46,474 nucleotides of DNA from Nonomuraea sp. MG754425 (GTDB lineage Bacteria; Actinomycetota; Actinomycetes; Streptosporangiales; Streptosporangiaceae), in the NCBI RefSeq assembly GCF_021699195.1, contig NZ_SSXE01000064.1:1-46474 (forward strand), written 5' to 3'. Within the stretch, counting starts at the first letter, position 1; each line of letters begins with the position of its first letter. Positions 7,857 through 16,615 of the stretch are shown here, one piece after another. The notes below the pieces were generated by a model, which searched no databases, had not been told where the DNA came from, and worked only from the letters and a program-made list of their open reading frames with translations. The position numbers and the translations under genes are program-made.

Positions 7857-9242
7857 ATGAGGCACGCGCACATCCACCGCGTCCTGGGACACCTGATCAT
7901 CGGGGCGGCACTCGTCATGGGCCTGTTCGCCGCACCGGCGCAGGCCGCGCCGGTGCTCTGCGAGAAGTACGGCTCCGCGAGCATCCAGAGCAACCGCTAC
8001 ATCGTGCAGAACAACGTCTGGGGCGCGAGCACCGCCCAGTGCGTGGACGTCAACCAGAGCGGCGGCTTCACCGTCACCCAGGCCGGCCACAACAACTCCA
8101 CCAGCGGCGCTCCCGCCGGCTACCCGTCGATCTACGCCGGCTGCCACTACGCCAGTTGCACCACCGGCAGCAACCTGCCCATGCAGACGAGCGCCTCCGG
8201 CTTCGCCGCGCTGCGCAGCAGCGTCAGCATGACCTACCCGGGTTCGGGCGCGTACAACGCCTCCTATGACCTGTGGTTCGACCCCACGCCCCGCACCGAC
8301 GGCCAGAACACCGGCGCCGAACTGATGATCTGGCTCAACCACCAGGGCCCGGTCCAGCCGATCGGCTCCCAGGTCGGCACCGCCAACCTGGCCGGCGGCA
8401 CGTGGCAGGTCTGGTTCGGCAACGTCGGCTGGAACGTGATCTCGTACGTGCGCACCTCGCCCGTCACCTCGCTCGACTTCACCGTGGACACCTTCTACTC
8501 CGACGTGGTCGCCAGGGGCTACGGCCAGCGGTCGTGGTACCTGACCAGCGTGCAGGCCGGTTTCGAGCCCTGGATCGGCGGCGCGGGCCTCGCGGTGAAC
8601 TCCTTCTCGTTCGGCACGGGCGGTGGCTCGGGCGACGCCAGCCCGCCCACCACGCCCGGCAGCCCCGGCGCGACCGGCACCACCGCGACCGGCACCACGC
8701 TGACCTGGGGCGCCGCCACCGACAGCGGCGGCAGCGGCCTGGCCGGCTACGACATCATGCGCGCGACCGGCGACACCTTCACCCGGGCCGGCACCAGCAC
8801 CACCACGTCCTACACCGACACGGGCCTGACCCCCGCCACCACCTACCGCTACCGGATCAGGGCCAGGGACGGCGCGGGCAACCTCTCGCCCGACTCCGCG
8901 ACCGTCACGGTCACCACCCTGCCCGGCAGCGGCAGCGGTGGCTGCGCGGTCACGGCCACCACCCAGAACGCCTGGCCCGACGGGTACGTCATCCAGCCGG
9001 TCACCGTCGCCAACCGCGGCTCCTCGGCCATGACCGGCTGGACGGTCACCTTCCCGCTGCCGTCCGGGCACACGGTCACCGGCATCTGGAACGCGTCCTA
9101 CACCGTCGGCGGCGGCACGGTCACGGTCAGGAACCTGCCGCACAACGGCGCGCTCGCGCCGGGCGGCAGCACGTCCTTCGGCTACCAGGCGACGCGGCCG
9201 GCGGGGAACACGCAGGTGCCCGGCGGGTACGCCTGCTCATGA
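7857..9242 (+). CDS. GH12 endoglucanase with FnIII and CBM2
   Basis: A secreted endo-beta-1,4-glucanase of 461 aa. The signal peptide 1-30 ends APAQA. The GH12 domain (~31-256) shows both catalytic Glu contexts: GAELMIWLNH (nucleophile) and AGFEPWIGG (acid/base). An FnIII module (~265-355) links to a C-terminal CBM2 (CAVTATTQNAWPDGY to YACS). The start at 7857 is chosen because the signal peptide begins there and the longer frame would run through the operator. GGGAG lies ~10 nt before the ATG. Repression by the LacI-family protein is expected from the operator just upstream. A bidirectional terminator follows. Confidence 0.94.
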   Translation: MRHAHIHRVLGHLIIGAALVMGLFAAPAQAAPVLCEKYGSASIQSNRYIVQNNVWGASTAQCVDVNQSGGFTVTQAGHNNSTSGAPAGYPSIYAGCHYASCTTGSNLPMQTSASGFAALRSSVSMTYPGSGAYNASYDLWFDPTPRTDGQNTGAELMIWLNHQGPVQPIGSQVGTANLAGGTWQVWFGNVGWNVISYVRTSPVTSLDFTVDTFYSDVVARGYGQRSWYLTSVQAGFEPWIGGAGLAVNSFSFGTGGGSGDASPPTTPGSPGATGTTATGTTLTWGAATDSGGSGLAGYDIMRATGDTFTRAGTSTTTSYTDTGLTPATTYRYRIRARDGAGNLSPDSATVTVTTLPGSGSGGCAVTATTQNAWPDGYVIQPVTVANRGSSAMTGWTVTFPLPSGHTVTGIWNASYTVGGGTVTVRNLPHNGALAPGGSTSFGYQATRPAGNTQVPGGYACS

Positions 9243-9287
9243 GGACGCGCGCGGGCAGGCTTTGCGAGGGGCCCGGCCCGCGCGGCG

Positions 9288-9318
9288 GAGGGGTACGGCC
9301 GGTGCTGCCGTACCCCTC
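9288..9318. terminator. Bidirectional terminator between GH12 and kinase
   Basis: A perfect 12-bp stem, GAGGGGTACGGC / GCCGTACCCCTC, with a 7-nt loop lies between the convergent ends of GH12 and the kinase gene. Confidence 0.85.
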
Positions 9319-9319
9319 G

Positions 9320-10573
9320 TCAATCGTGGCGCAGCGCGGTGTCGAGGTCGTCGAGGCGGGCTTCCAGTTCGCTCAGGCAGGCGGGGGTGAGCCGGCCCTC
9401 GCGCAGGCGGTCGGAGAGTTTCTGACGCAGGTTCCTGGTCGCCGAGGACGTCTCCGACGGGCCGTGCCGTGGTGCCAGCGCGTTCTGCAGCACCTGGGTG
9501 AGGTCGAGGACGACGTCGTCGTCCGTCGCGCCGCACGGGGTGCGCGCCCGCAGCACGGTCGTGAACCCGTCGGCGGCCTGCTCCACGGTGAGCACCGCGG
9601 ACGGTGAGCTCTCGATCAGCTTCGCCGTGGGAGTGGGCGACGGCTGGGCCAGTTTCGGCATCGGCTCGGGCGGTGACGTCTGCTGGAACCACAGCAGCGC
9701 CGACAGCGCGATGGCCGCCGAGCCCGCCACCGTGAGCCCGCGCCGCACCTGGCGGCCCAGCGTCGCGGTGCCGAGCACGGAGGTGAGCCCGGAGACGATC
9801 TGCGCCGCGCTCGGACGGCCGCCCGGCTCGTGCGCCAGGCACCGCTGGCAGAGCGAGGCGAGCGAGTACGGCACACCGGGCACGCGCGGCGGCGGCTCGG
9901 TCCGGTGCGCGACCTCGATCTCCTCCCACGTCGTCCCCGGGTAGGGGGTGCGCCCGGTGAGCATGGTGTGCAGCAGCACGCCGAGGGCGTAGACGTCCAC
10001 GGCCGGGTGGGTGGGCACGCCGAGCAGCCGCTCGGGGGCGACGTAGGGAGGGGTACCGCGGTCGTCGTCGGGGTCCCCGGCCCAGGCCGCGATGCCGAAG
10101 TCGAGCAGTTTGGGGCCGTCGTCGGTGAGCAGCACGTTCTCCGCCGTGACGTCCCGGTGCACCAGGCCGCGGGCGTGCCCGGCCATCAGCACCCGCGCCA
10201 GCCGCAGCGCGATGGCCGCGGCCTCCGGCCACGGCAGCGGCCCCTTCTCGACGCGCTCGGCCAGTGGAGTGCCGTCGAGCAGCGGCATCACGACGTACGC
10301 CGCGACGCCGCCGCTCGTGGTGACGGTCTCTCCGTAGTCGTAGATCTCGATGGAGTCGGGATGGATGAACCGGGCCGCGGCCCGGGCCTCGCTGCGCACG
10401 CTGACCCGTTCCCCGGTGTCGGTGTGCAGCGAGGCCGTGAGCACCTTGACCGCGATCATCCGGTGCAGGGACTGGTCGAAGGCACGCCAGATGACCGACA
10501 TGCCCCCGCGGGCCAGCGGGTCCAGCAACAGATACCTGCGGGCCAGTACGTCCCCAGGCTCAAGCCGACTCAC
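9320..10573 (-). CDS. Membrane Ser/Thr protein kinase coupled to the LacI repressor
   Basis: A 417-aa PknB-like kinase. The N-terminal kinase domain (~10-265) has the ATP Lys43 in MIAVKVL, the catalytic loop HRDVTAEN (139-146; Thr replaces the common Lys), DFG at 158-160 and APE (VAPERLL). One transmembrane helix (~280-297, TVAGSAAIALSALLWF) follows, then a ~120-residue external tail without PASTA repeats, with two Cys and helical segments. The GTG start lies inside the repressor gene and overlaps its stop (GTGAGTCGGCTTGA, 14 nt), so repressor and kinase are one transcription unit. The kinase should therefore be autoregulated with the cellulase regulon. Its substrate is unknown; the repressor itself or an envelope cellodextrin-responsive step are options. 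Confidence 0.92.
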   Translation of the reverse strand: MSRLEPGDVLARRYLLLDPLARGGMSVIWRAFDQSLHRMIAVKVLTASLHTDTGERVSVRSEARAAARFIHPDSIEIYDYGETVTTSGGVAAYVVMPLLDGTPLAERVEKGPLPWPEAAAIALRLARVLMAGHARGLVHRDVTAENVLLTDDGPKLLDFGIAAWAGDPDDDRGTPPYVAPERLLGVPTHPAVDVYALGVLLHTMLTGRTPYPGTTWEEIEVAHRTEPPPRVPGVPYSLASLCQRCLAHEPGGRPSAAQIVSGLTSVLGTATLGRQVRRGLTVAGSAAIALSALLWFQQTSPPEPMPKLAQPSPTPTAKLIESSPSAVLTVEQAADGFTTVLRARTPCGATDDDVVLDLTQVLQNALAPRHGPSETSSATRNLRQKLSDRLREGRLTPACLSELEARLDDLDTALRHD

Positions 10574-11531
10574 GGATGACCAGTTCCGTCGGGAGTACGG
10601 GATCGACTCCCGCCGCTCCCGTCAGGAGCAGCCGGGTGGCGACCGTGGCGAGTTCCTCGACGGGCTGGCGGATGGTGGTCAGGGCCGGGACGGTGTGCCT
10701 GGCGACCGGGGCGTCGTCGAACCCGATCACCGCGACGTCCGCCGGCACCTTGCGTCCCGCTCTGCGCAGGGCCTGGATCGCGCCCGCCGCCATCAGGTCG
10801 GAGGCGACGAAGACGGCGTCCAGGCCCGGTGCATGGCGTAACAACCACTGCATGGCGTGGGTGCCCGACGCGGCGGTGAAGTCCCCGTAGGCCACGGGGA
10901 CGTCGGGCGCGCCGGCCGCCTGGAGGGTGCGGACCAGGCCCTCCAGGCGGTCACGGGCGCCGGGCAGGGACGGCGGGCCGCCGATGGCGGCCACGTTGCG
11001 GCGGCCGGTGAGCAGGAAGTGCTCGGCCGCCTGACGGCCGCCGTCGAAATTGTCGACGTCGGCGAACGGGAGTTTGAGGTCGTGGGGCGGGCGTCCGATG
11101 TTGCGGACGGGAACGCCCGAGGTGGATAACTTGATCGCCAGCGGATGGCGCTCTCGGGCGCCGACGATCAGCACCGCGCCGGACAAGGCGGGCAGCGTGG
11201 AGGAGGTGGGGGTGACGGTGGTCACCATGAGGTGGGTGCCGTGTTCGGCGATCACGGCGCCGGCCGCGGACAGGAGCCTGGCGTAGTAAGGCTCGGAGAA
11301 GAGCCGGGGGAGGTGGTCACAGATCACGGCTGTGACGCCGTCGGCCATGGTTTTGGCGGCCGTTCCCCGGGGTGCGCGTTGTCGGACGTATCCCATTCGG
11401 GACACGGCGTCGTAGACTTGGCGGCGGGTCGAGGTACTGACCCGCACCGAGCCTGTGAGGACTCGAGATGCGGTCGCGGGGGAAACCCCTGCAGCGGCCG
11501 CCACCTGTGCCAGTGTGGGCTGCTCGGTCAT
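10560..11531 (-). CDS. cebR: LacI-family cellobiose-type repressor (CebR/CelR-like)
   Basis: A 323-aa cytoplasmic repressor. The N-terminal helix-turn-helix (~5-25, LAQVAAAAGVSPATASRVL) and hinge region are followed by a periplasmic-binding-like sensor domain (VTAVICDHLPRLFSEPYYARLL to the C-terminus). A perfect TGGGAGCGCTCCCA operator is centred ~30 nt upstream of its own ATG, and the same box lies before GH12/LPMO and GH9. This is the known recognition sequence of Thermobifida CelR and Streptomyces CebR, whose inducer is cellobiose. The start MTEQPTLAQ at 11531 is chosen over the longer frame because that frame crosses the operator. There are no cellobiose ABC transporter genes beside it, unlike the typical cebEFG-cebR arrangement. 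Confidence 0.92.
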   Translation of the reverse strand: MTEQPTLAQVAAAAGVSPATASRVLTGSVRVSTSTRRQVYDAVSRMGYVRQRAPRGTAAKTMADGVTAVICDHLPRLFSEPYYARLLSAAGAVIAEHGTHLMVTTVTPTSSTLPALSGAVLIVGARERHPLAIKLSTSGVPVRNIGRPPHDLKLPFADVDNFDGGRQAAEHFLLTGRRNVAAIGGPPSLPGARDRLEGLVRTLQAAGAPDVPVAYGDFTAASGTHAMQWLLRHAPGLDAVFVASDLMAAGAIQALRRAGRKVPADVAVIGFDDAPVARHTVPALTTIRQPVEELATVATRLLLTGAAGVDPVLPTELVIRESA

Positions 11532-11553
11532 GGAGCACCTCGCGGAAAGATCC

Positions 11554-11567
11554 TGGGAGCGCTCCCA
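11554..11567. promoter_or_regulatory. CebR-type operator upstream of the repressor gene
   Basis: A perfect 14-bp TGGGAGCGCTCCCA palindrome lies 22 nt before the repressor ATG. It implies autoregulation of the repressor-kinase operon. Confidence 0.93.
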
Positions 11568-11607
11568 CGTTACCAATGTTTCGCCGCTGTTAATAGGGCC
11601 TTTGCAA

Positions 11608-11637
11608 GGAGTGCGTCCCTCTGTGCGGACGCACTCC
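11608..11637 (-). terminator. Terminator downstream of the PBP gene
   Basis: A perfect 11-bp stem, GGAGTGCGTCC / GGACGCACTCC, with an 8-nt loop lies between the PBP stop and the repressor promoter, both on the minus strand. Confidence 0.75.
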
Positions 11638-11759
11638 GAATTTGCTCAGCTAGGGGCCCTCGTCACCGGCAGAGGTTTCTGTGCCGGATGTGGATCACAG
11701 CATATTATCCGTGCCCGATTTGTCGTATCCGGAGATAAGGAAAACCTTCCTATCGGTGA

Positions 11760-13910
11760 TCACCCGAAATCGGAGATGTCCGCGTCCTCGAGTTGGCCGT
11801 CGGAGTCGTCGTCGTTCTCGGGCTCCGACGAGCGCTCCACCGGCCGGCACCCGGAGCCGCAGCCGCCGAAGCGGGCGCTGTTGACGGGGGTGAACTCCGT
11901 GGCCGGAACACCCTTCAGGGCCGCGAGCATGGTGTCCTTCCAGATCGGCCCGGGGATCGAGGCGCCGAAGACCGAGGGGTAGGACCGTCCGCCGATGACG
12001 ACGTTGTTGAGCTTGTAGTTCTGCGCGCCGCGCGGGTCGCCGATGCTGACCGCCCCCGCCAGGTCGGGCGTGAACCCGGCGAACCAGGCCGTGGCCTGCG
12101 CGTCGGTGGTGCCGGTCTTGCCGGCGGCGGCCCGGCCGATGCCGCCGACGCTGCGCATCGTGCCCTGGGTGAACACACCGGACAGGATGCTCGCCGCCGC
12201 GTCGGCGACCTCCGGGTCAAGGGCCTGCTTGCACTCGGGCTTGTAGTCCGTCGCCTTGCCGTCGCGGTCGGTGATCTTGGTGATCACCATCGGCTTGCAG
12301 TACTTGCCGCGCGCGCCGATCGCCGCGTAGGCGGTGGCCACGGTCACCGGGTCCATCTCGTTGGTGCCCAGCGTGAACGTCTCGTACTCGGTCAGCGGCA
12401 GGCCGTCGGAGCGCTTGATGCCCAGCGACTTCGCGGTCTTGATCGTGTTACACAGGCCGACGTGCTCCTCCAGCTTCATGAAGAAGGTGTTGACCGAGCC
12501 CCAGGTGCCGGTGGCTAGCGACTTGAAGCCGCCGCCGCCCTCGTCGTTGGTGACGGTGTGGGAGGGGTCGCCGATGTTCTCGCCCTTGCAGTTCTTGAAC
12601 GTCGAGTAGTACGGCGCGCGGTAGCCGCTGCCGACGGTGAAACCGTCGTTGATCTTCATGCCCTCGCTGAGCGCCGTGATCAGGGTGAACGTCTTGAACG
12701 TCGAGCCCGCCTGGAAGCCGACGCCGCCGCCGTGCACGGCGTCCGCCACGACGTTGAACGACATCTCCTTCTTGCGCTTGTTGTTGCCGTACTTGCGGCT
12801 GGCGGCCATGGCCTTGATCGCGCCCGTGCCCGGCTCCACCAGCGCCTCGGAGGCGACCGGGTTGTCGGAGGCGAAGACGTGCTTCTTGATCGCGGCCTCG
12901 GCGGCCCGCTGCATCTTCGGGTCGAGCGTGGTCTGGATCGTCAGGCCGCCCCGGTTGAGGAACTGGTTCCTGGCCTTGGCCGACTTGCCGAACGCCTTGT
13001 TGCTCAGGACCTCGTTGCGGACGTACATGCAGAAGTACGGATACGTGCTGGCCTCGCAGCCGCCCGGCAGCGGGGTGCCCTTGTAGCCGAGCGGCTTCTT
13101 CTTGGCCTCGGCCGCCTCCGCGGTCGTGATCTTCTGCAGCTCGGCCATCCGGTCGAGCACCACGTTGCGCCGGTGCAGCAGCCGCTCGCGCTGCTTCTTG
13201 CCCAGGTTGGGGTCGGTCGCGTTGGGGTCCTGGACCGCGCCGGCCAGGGTGGCCGCCTGCACGAGGCTCAGCTCGGACGCCTTGACCCCGAAGAACCGCT
13301 TGGCCGCCGCCTCGACGCCGTTGGCGTGGGCGCCGAAATAGGCGATGTTGAGGTACTTCTCCAGGATCTCGTCCTTGCTGTACTTCTCCTCCACCGCCAT
13401 CGCGTAGCGCAGCTCTCTGAGCTTGCGCGCGTAGCTGGCCTCAAGGGCGGCGTTGCGCTCCTCGTCGGAGGTGGCCGAGTTCAGCAGCACCTGCTTGACG
13501 TACTGCTGGGTGATGGACGAGCCGCCCTGGGCGATGCCGCCGGAGGTGAAGTTCTTGGCCAGGGCCCGGACGGTGCCCTCGATGTCGATCGCGCCGTGCT
13601 CGTAGAAGCGGAAGTCCTCGATGGAGATGATGGCCGTCTTCATGATCGGGGCCACCTCGTCGAGCGTGATCGTCTCGCGGTACTCCTCGTAGAACTGGGC
13701 GATCGGGTTGCCCCTGGCGTCGAGGATCGTCGTCTTCTCGGCCAGCGGGGGCTCCTTGAGCTCCTCGGGTTTGATGCCGAGGTCCTCCGATGCCGAGACG
13801 AACATCGCTCCGGTACCCCCGACCGCCGGCAGTGCGATGGCCGCGGCGACCACACCGGCCGCGGCCGCCGCCGCCGTCAGGCGTGCGACACTCGACAAAC
13901 GGGAACCCAT
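11760..13910 (-). CDS. Class A penicillin-binding protein (transglycosylase/transpeptidase)
   Basis: A 716-aa bifunctional peptidoglycan synthase acting outside the membrane. One N-terminal membrane segment (~10-35, Ala-rich) is followed by a GT51 domain with EDFRFYEHGAIDIEG (catalytic Glu) and GGSSITQQYVKQ. The transpeptidase domain has the SxxK motif GSTFKTF, SVN and KTGTT. The acidic C-terminal tail (EPENDDDSDGQLEDAD) follows a Cys-rich patch GGCGSGCRPV, which is unusual. The ATG at 13910 is chosen because GGGAGGG lies 9 nt upstream. It is monocistronic, with a terminator downstream. It has no evident link to the cellulase genes. Confidence 0.95.
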   Translation of the reverse strand: MGSRLSSVARLTAAAAAAGVVAAAIALPAVGGTGAMFVSASEDLGIKPEELKEPPLAEKTTILDARGNPIAQFYEEYRETITLDEVAPIMKTAIISIEDFRFYEHGAIDIEGTVRALAKNFTSGGIAQGGSSITQQYVKQVLLNSATSDEERNAALEASYARKLRELRYAMAVEEKYSKDEILEKYLNIAYFGAHANGVEAAAKRFFGVKASELSLVQAATLAGAVQDPNATDPNLGKKQRERLLHRRNVVLDRMAELQKITTAEAAEAKKKPLGYKGTPLPGGCEASTYPYFCMYVRNEVLSNKAFGKSAKARNQFLNRGGLTIQTTLDPKMQRAAEAAIKKHVFASDNPVASEALVEPGTGAIKAMAASRKYGNNKRKKEMSFNVVADAVHGGGVGFQAGSTFKTFTLITALSEGMKINDGFTVGSGYRAPYYSTFKNCKGENIGDPSHTVTNDEGGGGFKSLATGTWGSVNTFFMKLEEHVGLCNTIKTAKSLGIKRSDGLPLTEYETFTLGTNEMDPVTVATAYAAIGARGKYCKPMVITKITDRDGKATDYKPECKQALDPEVADAAASILSGVFTQGTMRSVGGIGRAAAGKTGTTDAQATAWFAGFTPDLAGAVSIGDPRGAQNYKLNNVVIGGRSYPSVFGASIPGPIWKDTMLAALKGVPATEFTPVNSARFGGCGSGCRPVERSSEPENDDDSDGQLEDADISDFG

Positions 13911-14218
13911 GCTGGTAAACCCTCCCCCTCCAGGCAATACGCTGCATCCTAAACCCGGGCATGGCGTGATCCATGTAAAAACTTGGACGTTCGGCCCGGC
14001 CAGATGGTTCGCAGTTTTCGCCGCGTGGAACGGGCTTTCACGCGCGACCTGATTTCCGCGCGGGGCGCGGCCCGCGGCCGGTTCGTCCCGGCGGGTGTGC
14101 GCGGCGGGTCGAGAATCCGTCAGGCCCCGGCAAAGAGCCGCGTGCCCGGCGCGGCACGGACGGTCCCGTCTGGCAACGTCTGCCAGGGCATTTATCGCCG
14201 GCCTTGGTGGAGGGCTTT
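13911..14218. other. Gene-free divergent spacer (308 nt)
   Basis: This region separates the PBP gene (minus) from the glycosyltransferase-like gene (plus). The PBP ribosome-binding site and a slightly AT-richer stretch (13967-13990) are visible. I see no confident promoter pair, operator or RNA gene in the remainder. Confidence 0.6.
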
Positions 14219-15424
14219 ATGCGTCGTCGTGTCGGCGGTGACCGCGGGCACGTGGATCGGCTGCTCGCCGCGGCCGGTTCCTGCTGGGGGGAGCGGCCCG
14301 GCGGTGACGGGTGCGTCGTCGCGGAGACGTACGACGAGGACCTGCGCGTCGTCGTGCGCACGCTGATGGTCGCGAAGGCGGTCTGCGGCCTGCTCTCGGC
14401 CCGGCTGGTCGTGCTGACCCGGCCCGAGTGGAGCACGCTGGCCGACGCGTTCGGCGCCGCGCGCGAGCTGCGGCCCGAGGTGCCGCCCGCCGCGCTGGTC
14501 ACCAGCCGCGCCGACCGGGCCGTGCCCAGGGAGATCCCTGTCGTGCACGTGCACGGCACGGGGACGCTGAAGGCGTACGCGCTCTTTCCCGACCACGGGC
14601 CGTGCTCGATCCAGGAGGAGCTGCCCGCCCGGGTCGGGGCGTTCTTCGAGCGGCACGTCTGGCCGCACCGGGAGCTGATCAGGCGCAGCGCCGAGCGGGT
14701 GACCTGGCGGGCCACGGGCGACTACCAGTTCCGTACGGAGACCGAACGCCGCCAGCTCCGCCACCACGGCTGCGCCCGCCTCGGCCTCGACGCCGACCGG
14801 CCCACGATCGCGGTGCTCGGCCACGCGCCGGAGCGGGACGCCGAGCTGTTCGAGGTGACGCGGGAGTTCGCCGCCGCCGACGAGCACGCCAACTGGCTCT
14901 TCGTGGACCCGGTGCCCACCGGCGACCGGCCCCGCGTCCGGCACGTGGCGGAGACGCTGTCGCCCACCATGTTGTGGAGCATGGCCGACGTCGGCGTCAC
15001 GTTCGCCGGCAGCGACCTGCCCGCCTTCGGCGTCCCCGTCATCCAGGCCGGCTGGTCGGAGGGCGGCGCCTGCGGGGCCACGCACGTGTCCGGCTCGCCG
15101 TACGAGCACCGGCGGCTGCTCGAGGAGGCCGTCGCCCGGCACGCCAAGGGCGAGACCATCCTCGGGCCCGAGCAGCGCGAGCGCGCCCGCCTGTGGTTGT
15201 GGCTGCGCCGCTGCGGGGGCGACGTGCCCAGCGAGTTGCTGCCCCGCTGGGAGCAGGAGGACGACTACGCGCGTGCGCTCGCCGTCAACCTGCGGCACGT
15301 GGAGCCCGGCGGAGATCCCCTCTACGGGGCGGTCGGGCGCATGTGGGAGCGGCGCGAACCGCTGCTCACCCGCTTCGACTTCCACGACCCGGCCGCGCTG
15401 ACCCCGTTGGCGCGTGCCCGATGA
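14219..15424 (+). CDS. Glycosyltransferase-like (GT-B fold, capsule-export-like) protein
   Basis: A 401-aa cytoplasmic protein without signal or membrane segment. The C-terminal half resembles GT-B or capsule-polysaccharide proteins: a strand-turn TIAVLGHAPERD, then HANWLFVDPVPTGDRP, then SMADVGVTFAGSDLPAFGVPVIQAGWSEGGACG followed by SPYEHRRLLEEAV. This is the layout of the nucleotide-sugar or CDP-polyol site in KpsC/CDP-glycerol transferase-like families (SD-x-GS-x-x-AFG-x-PVI). The substrate is unknown. The ATG at 14219 has GGAGGG five nt upstream. The stop overlaps a short ATGA-linked frame, and an unknown-function gene follows closely, suggesting an operon. The assignment is by motif resemblance only and should be read as a fold guess. 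Confidence 0.7.
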   Translation: MRRRVGGDRGHVDRLLAAAGSCWGERPGGDGCVVAETYDEDLRVVVRTLMVAKAVCGLLSARLVVLTRPEWSTLADAFGAARELRPEVPPAALVTSRADRAVPREIPVVHVHGTGTLKAYALFPDHGPCSIQEELPARVGAFFERHVWPHRELIRRSAERVTWRATGDYQFRTETERRQLRHHGCARLGLDADRPTIAVLGHAPERDAELFEVTREFAAADEHANWLFVDPVPTGDRPRVRHVAETLSPTMLWSMADVGVTFAGSDLPAFGVPVIQAGWSEGGACGATHVSGSPYEHRRLLEEAVARHAKGETILGPEQRERARLWLWLRRCGGDVPSELLPRWEQEDDYARALAVNLRHVEPGGDPLYGAVGRMWERREPLLTRFDFHDPAALTPLARAR

Positions 15425-15474
15425 GCAGCTTCCACCACCCGGACGGACCGATTCCTCCCAGGAGCAACCGATGA
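15421..15474 (+). CDS. Possible 17-aa linking ORF
   Basis: ATG at 15421 overlaps the preceding stop (ATGA), and its own stop overlaps the next ATG at 15471 (ATGA). The peptide begins MSSFHHPDGP. The double overlap could keep ribosomes loaded between the two larger genes, but such short frames arise by chance, and the downstream gene has its own AGGAG. Confidence 0.2.
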   Translation: MSSFHHPDGPIPPRSNR

Positions 15475-16466
15475 CCAGCTCAGGACCAACCACCGACCTG
15501 GACCAGGTGATACTTCCCATCATTCCGCCCGTACACGTGACCAACGGCCGGATCCCCGCGCTTCAGGTCGCCGACCGGCTGCGCCGCGGCAGCCAGGTCG
15601 TGGGCAGGTTCGAGACGTCCGGGCTGGCCGGGTTCAAGGTCTCGGCGCAGGGACGGGCACTGCGGGTGTCGGTGTCCCTGTCGACGGACGAGCGCTCGGT
15701 GACCGGCTTGCCGGGCGGGCAGCCCGAGGCCGGCTCGCTGCCGCGGCTCGTGCAGGTCCGCTCACAGGGGCGGCTGCGCCAGTGCGTGCTGCTGCGCGGC
15801 AAGAAGGCGCACGCCAGGGTGGCCTTCGACCTGTCGCCCGAGGAGATCCCCGACGACGGCCTGATCTGCGTCGAGGTGCTGGACATCACCGAGGGCGACG
15901 GCGTCTGCGAGGAGGCGCGCGCGGCCGTGGCCGAGCGGATCACCCCTGACGGGGTGGCCGGGGTGCGGCTGGACAAGGTCGTCTTCGAGGAGCCGCCGCC
16001 GGTGGACTACGACCCCGACACGCTGGACGGGGCACGCTGCGAGCTGTACTCGCTGATCAGCGCGGGCGGGCTGGCGAACGTCCACCGGCAGGGCGCGCGG
16101 GTGCTGCGCTCCGGCCTGTTCGTGGTCAACCCGGTGCTGAAGGACCGCTTCGGGTCCAGCGGGCGCATCACGCTGCGGCTGGGCACCCGGGCGGAGCCGG
16201 TGAGCCTGATCCCCGCGACGTGGCGGCGGGTCAACAGTGAGCTGCGCTGGCTGCGGCACACCACCAGGAAGCTGCTGCACACGGCGGCGCCGTCCGTCGA
16301 GCGGGTGATCAGCGTCCGGGACGGCGACCTCGGGACGCCCGAGCAGCGCGTGCGCGGCAACGTGACCGAGCTGGAGCTGGACAGCCCGACCGGCTCGCCG
16401 CTGCTCGTGCTCCTCGGCCCCTGCCCGGACGCGCTGCCCACCCTGGAATCCGGCACCGCCCACTGA
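15471..16466 (+). CDS. Conserved-looking protein of unknown function
   Basis: A 331-aa protein with no signal peptide or transmembrane segment and no family I recognise. It appears mostly beta-rich and hydrophilic: segments such as GFKVSAQGRALRVSVSLSTDE and ARVAFDLSPEEIPDDGLICVEVLDITEGDGV suggest beta-sandwich domains. A central part (LDGARCELYSLISAGGLANVHRQG) looks helical. The ATG at 15471 is chosen for the AGGAG nine nt upstream; a GTG at 15414 would overlap the preceding gene. It lies 46 nt after the glycosyltransferase-like gene, probably in the same operon, so a role with that protein is plausible but unproven. Confidence 0.75.
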   Translation: MTSSGPTTDLDQVILPIIPPVHVTNGRIPALQVADRLRRGSQVVGRFETSGLAGFKVSAQGRALRVSVSLSTDERSVTGLPGGQPEAGSLPRLVQVRSQGRLRQCVLLRGKKAHARVAFDLSPEEIPDDGLICVEVLDITEGDGVCEEARAAVAERITPDGVAGVRLDKVVFEEPPPVDYDPDTLDGARCELYSLISAGGLANVHRQGARVLRSGLFVVNPVLKDRFGSSGRITLRLGTRAEPVSLIPATWRRVNSELRWLRHTTRKLLHTAAPSVERVISVRDGDLGTPEQRVRGNVTELELDSPTGSPLLVLLGPCPDALPTLESGTAH

Positions 16467-16615
16467 CGACCCCGGGCTCCCGGCACCGCGAAGCGGCCCC
16501 GGCCGTGCACCGGTCCCGGGTCCACGCACCGGCCTCGGCCGCGAGCTGACCACGGATCCGCGCACCCGGGCGGCGGTCCGGGCGGCGTGGCCGGGCGAGA
16601 CTAGGATGCGAGGTC

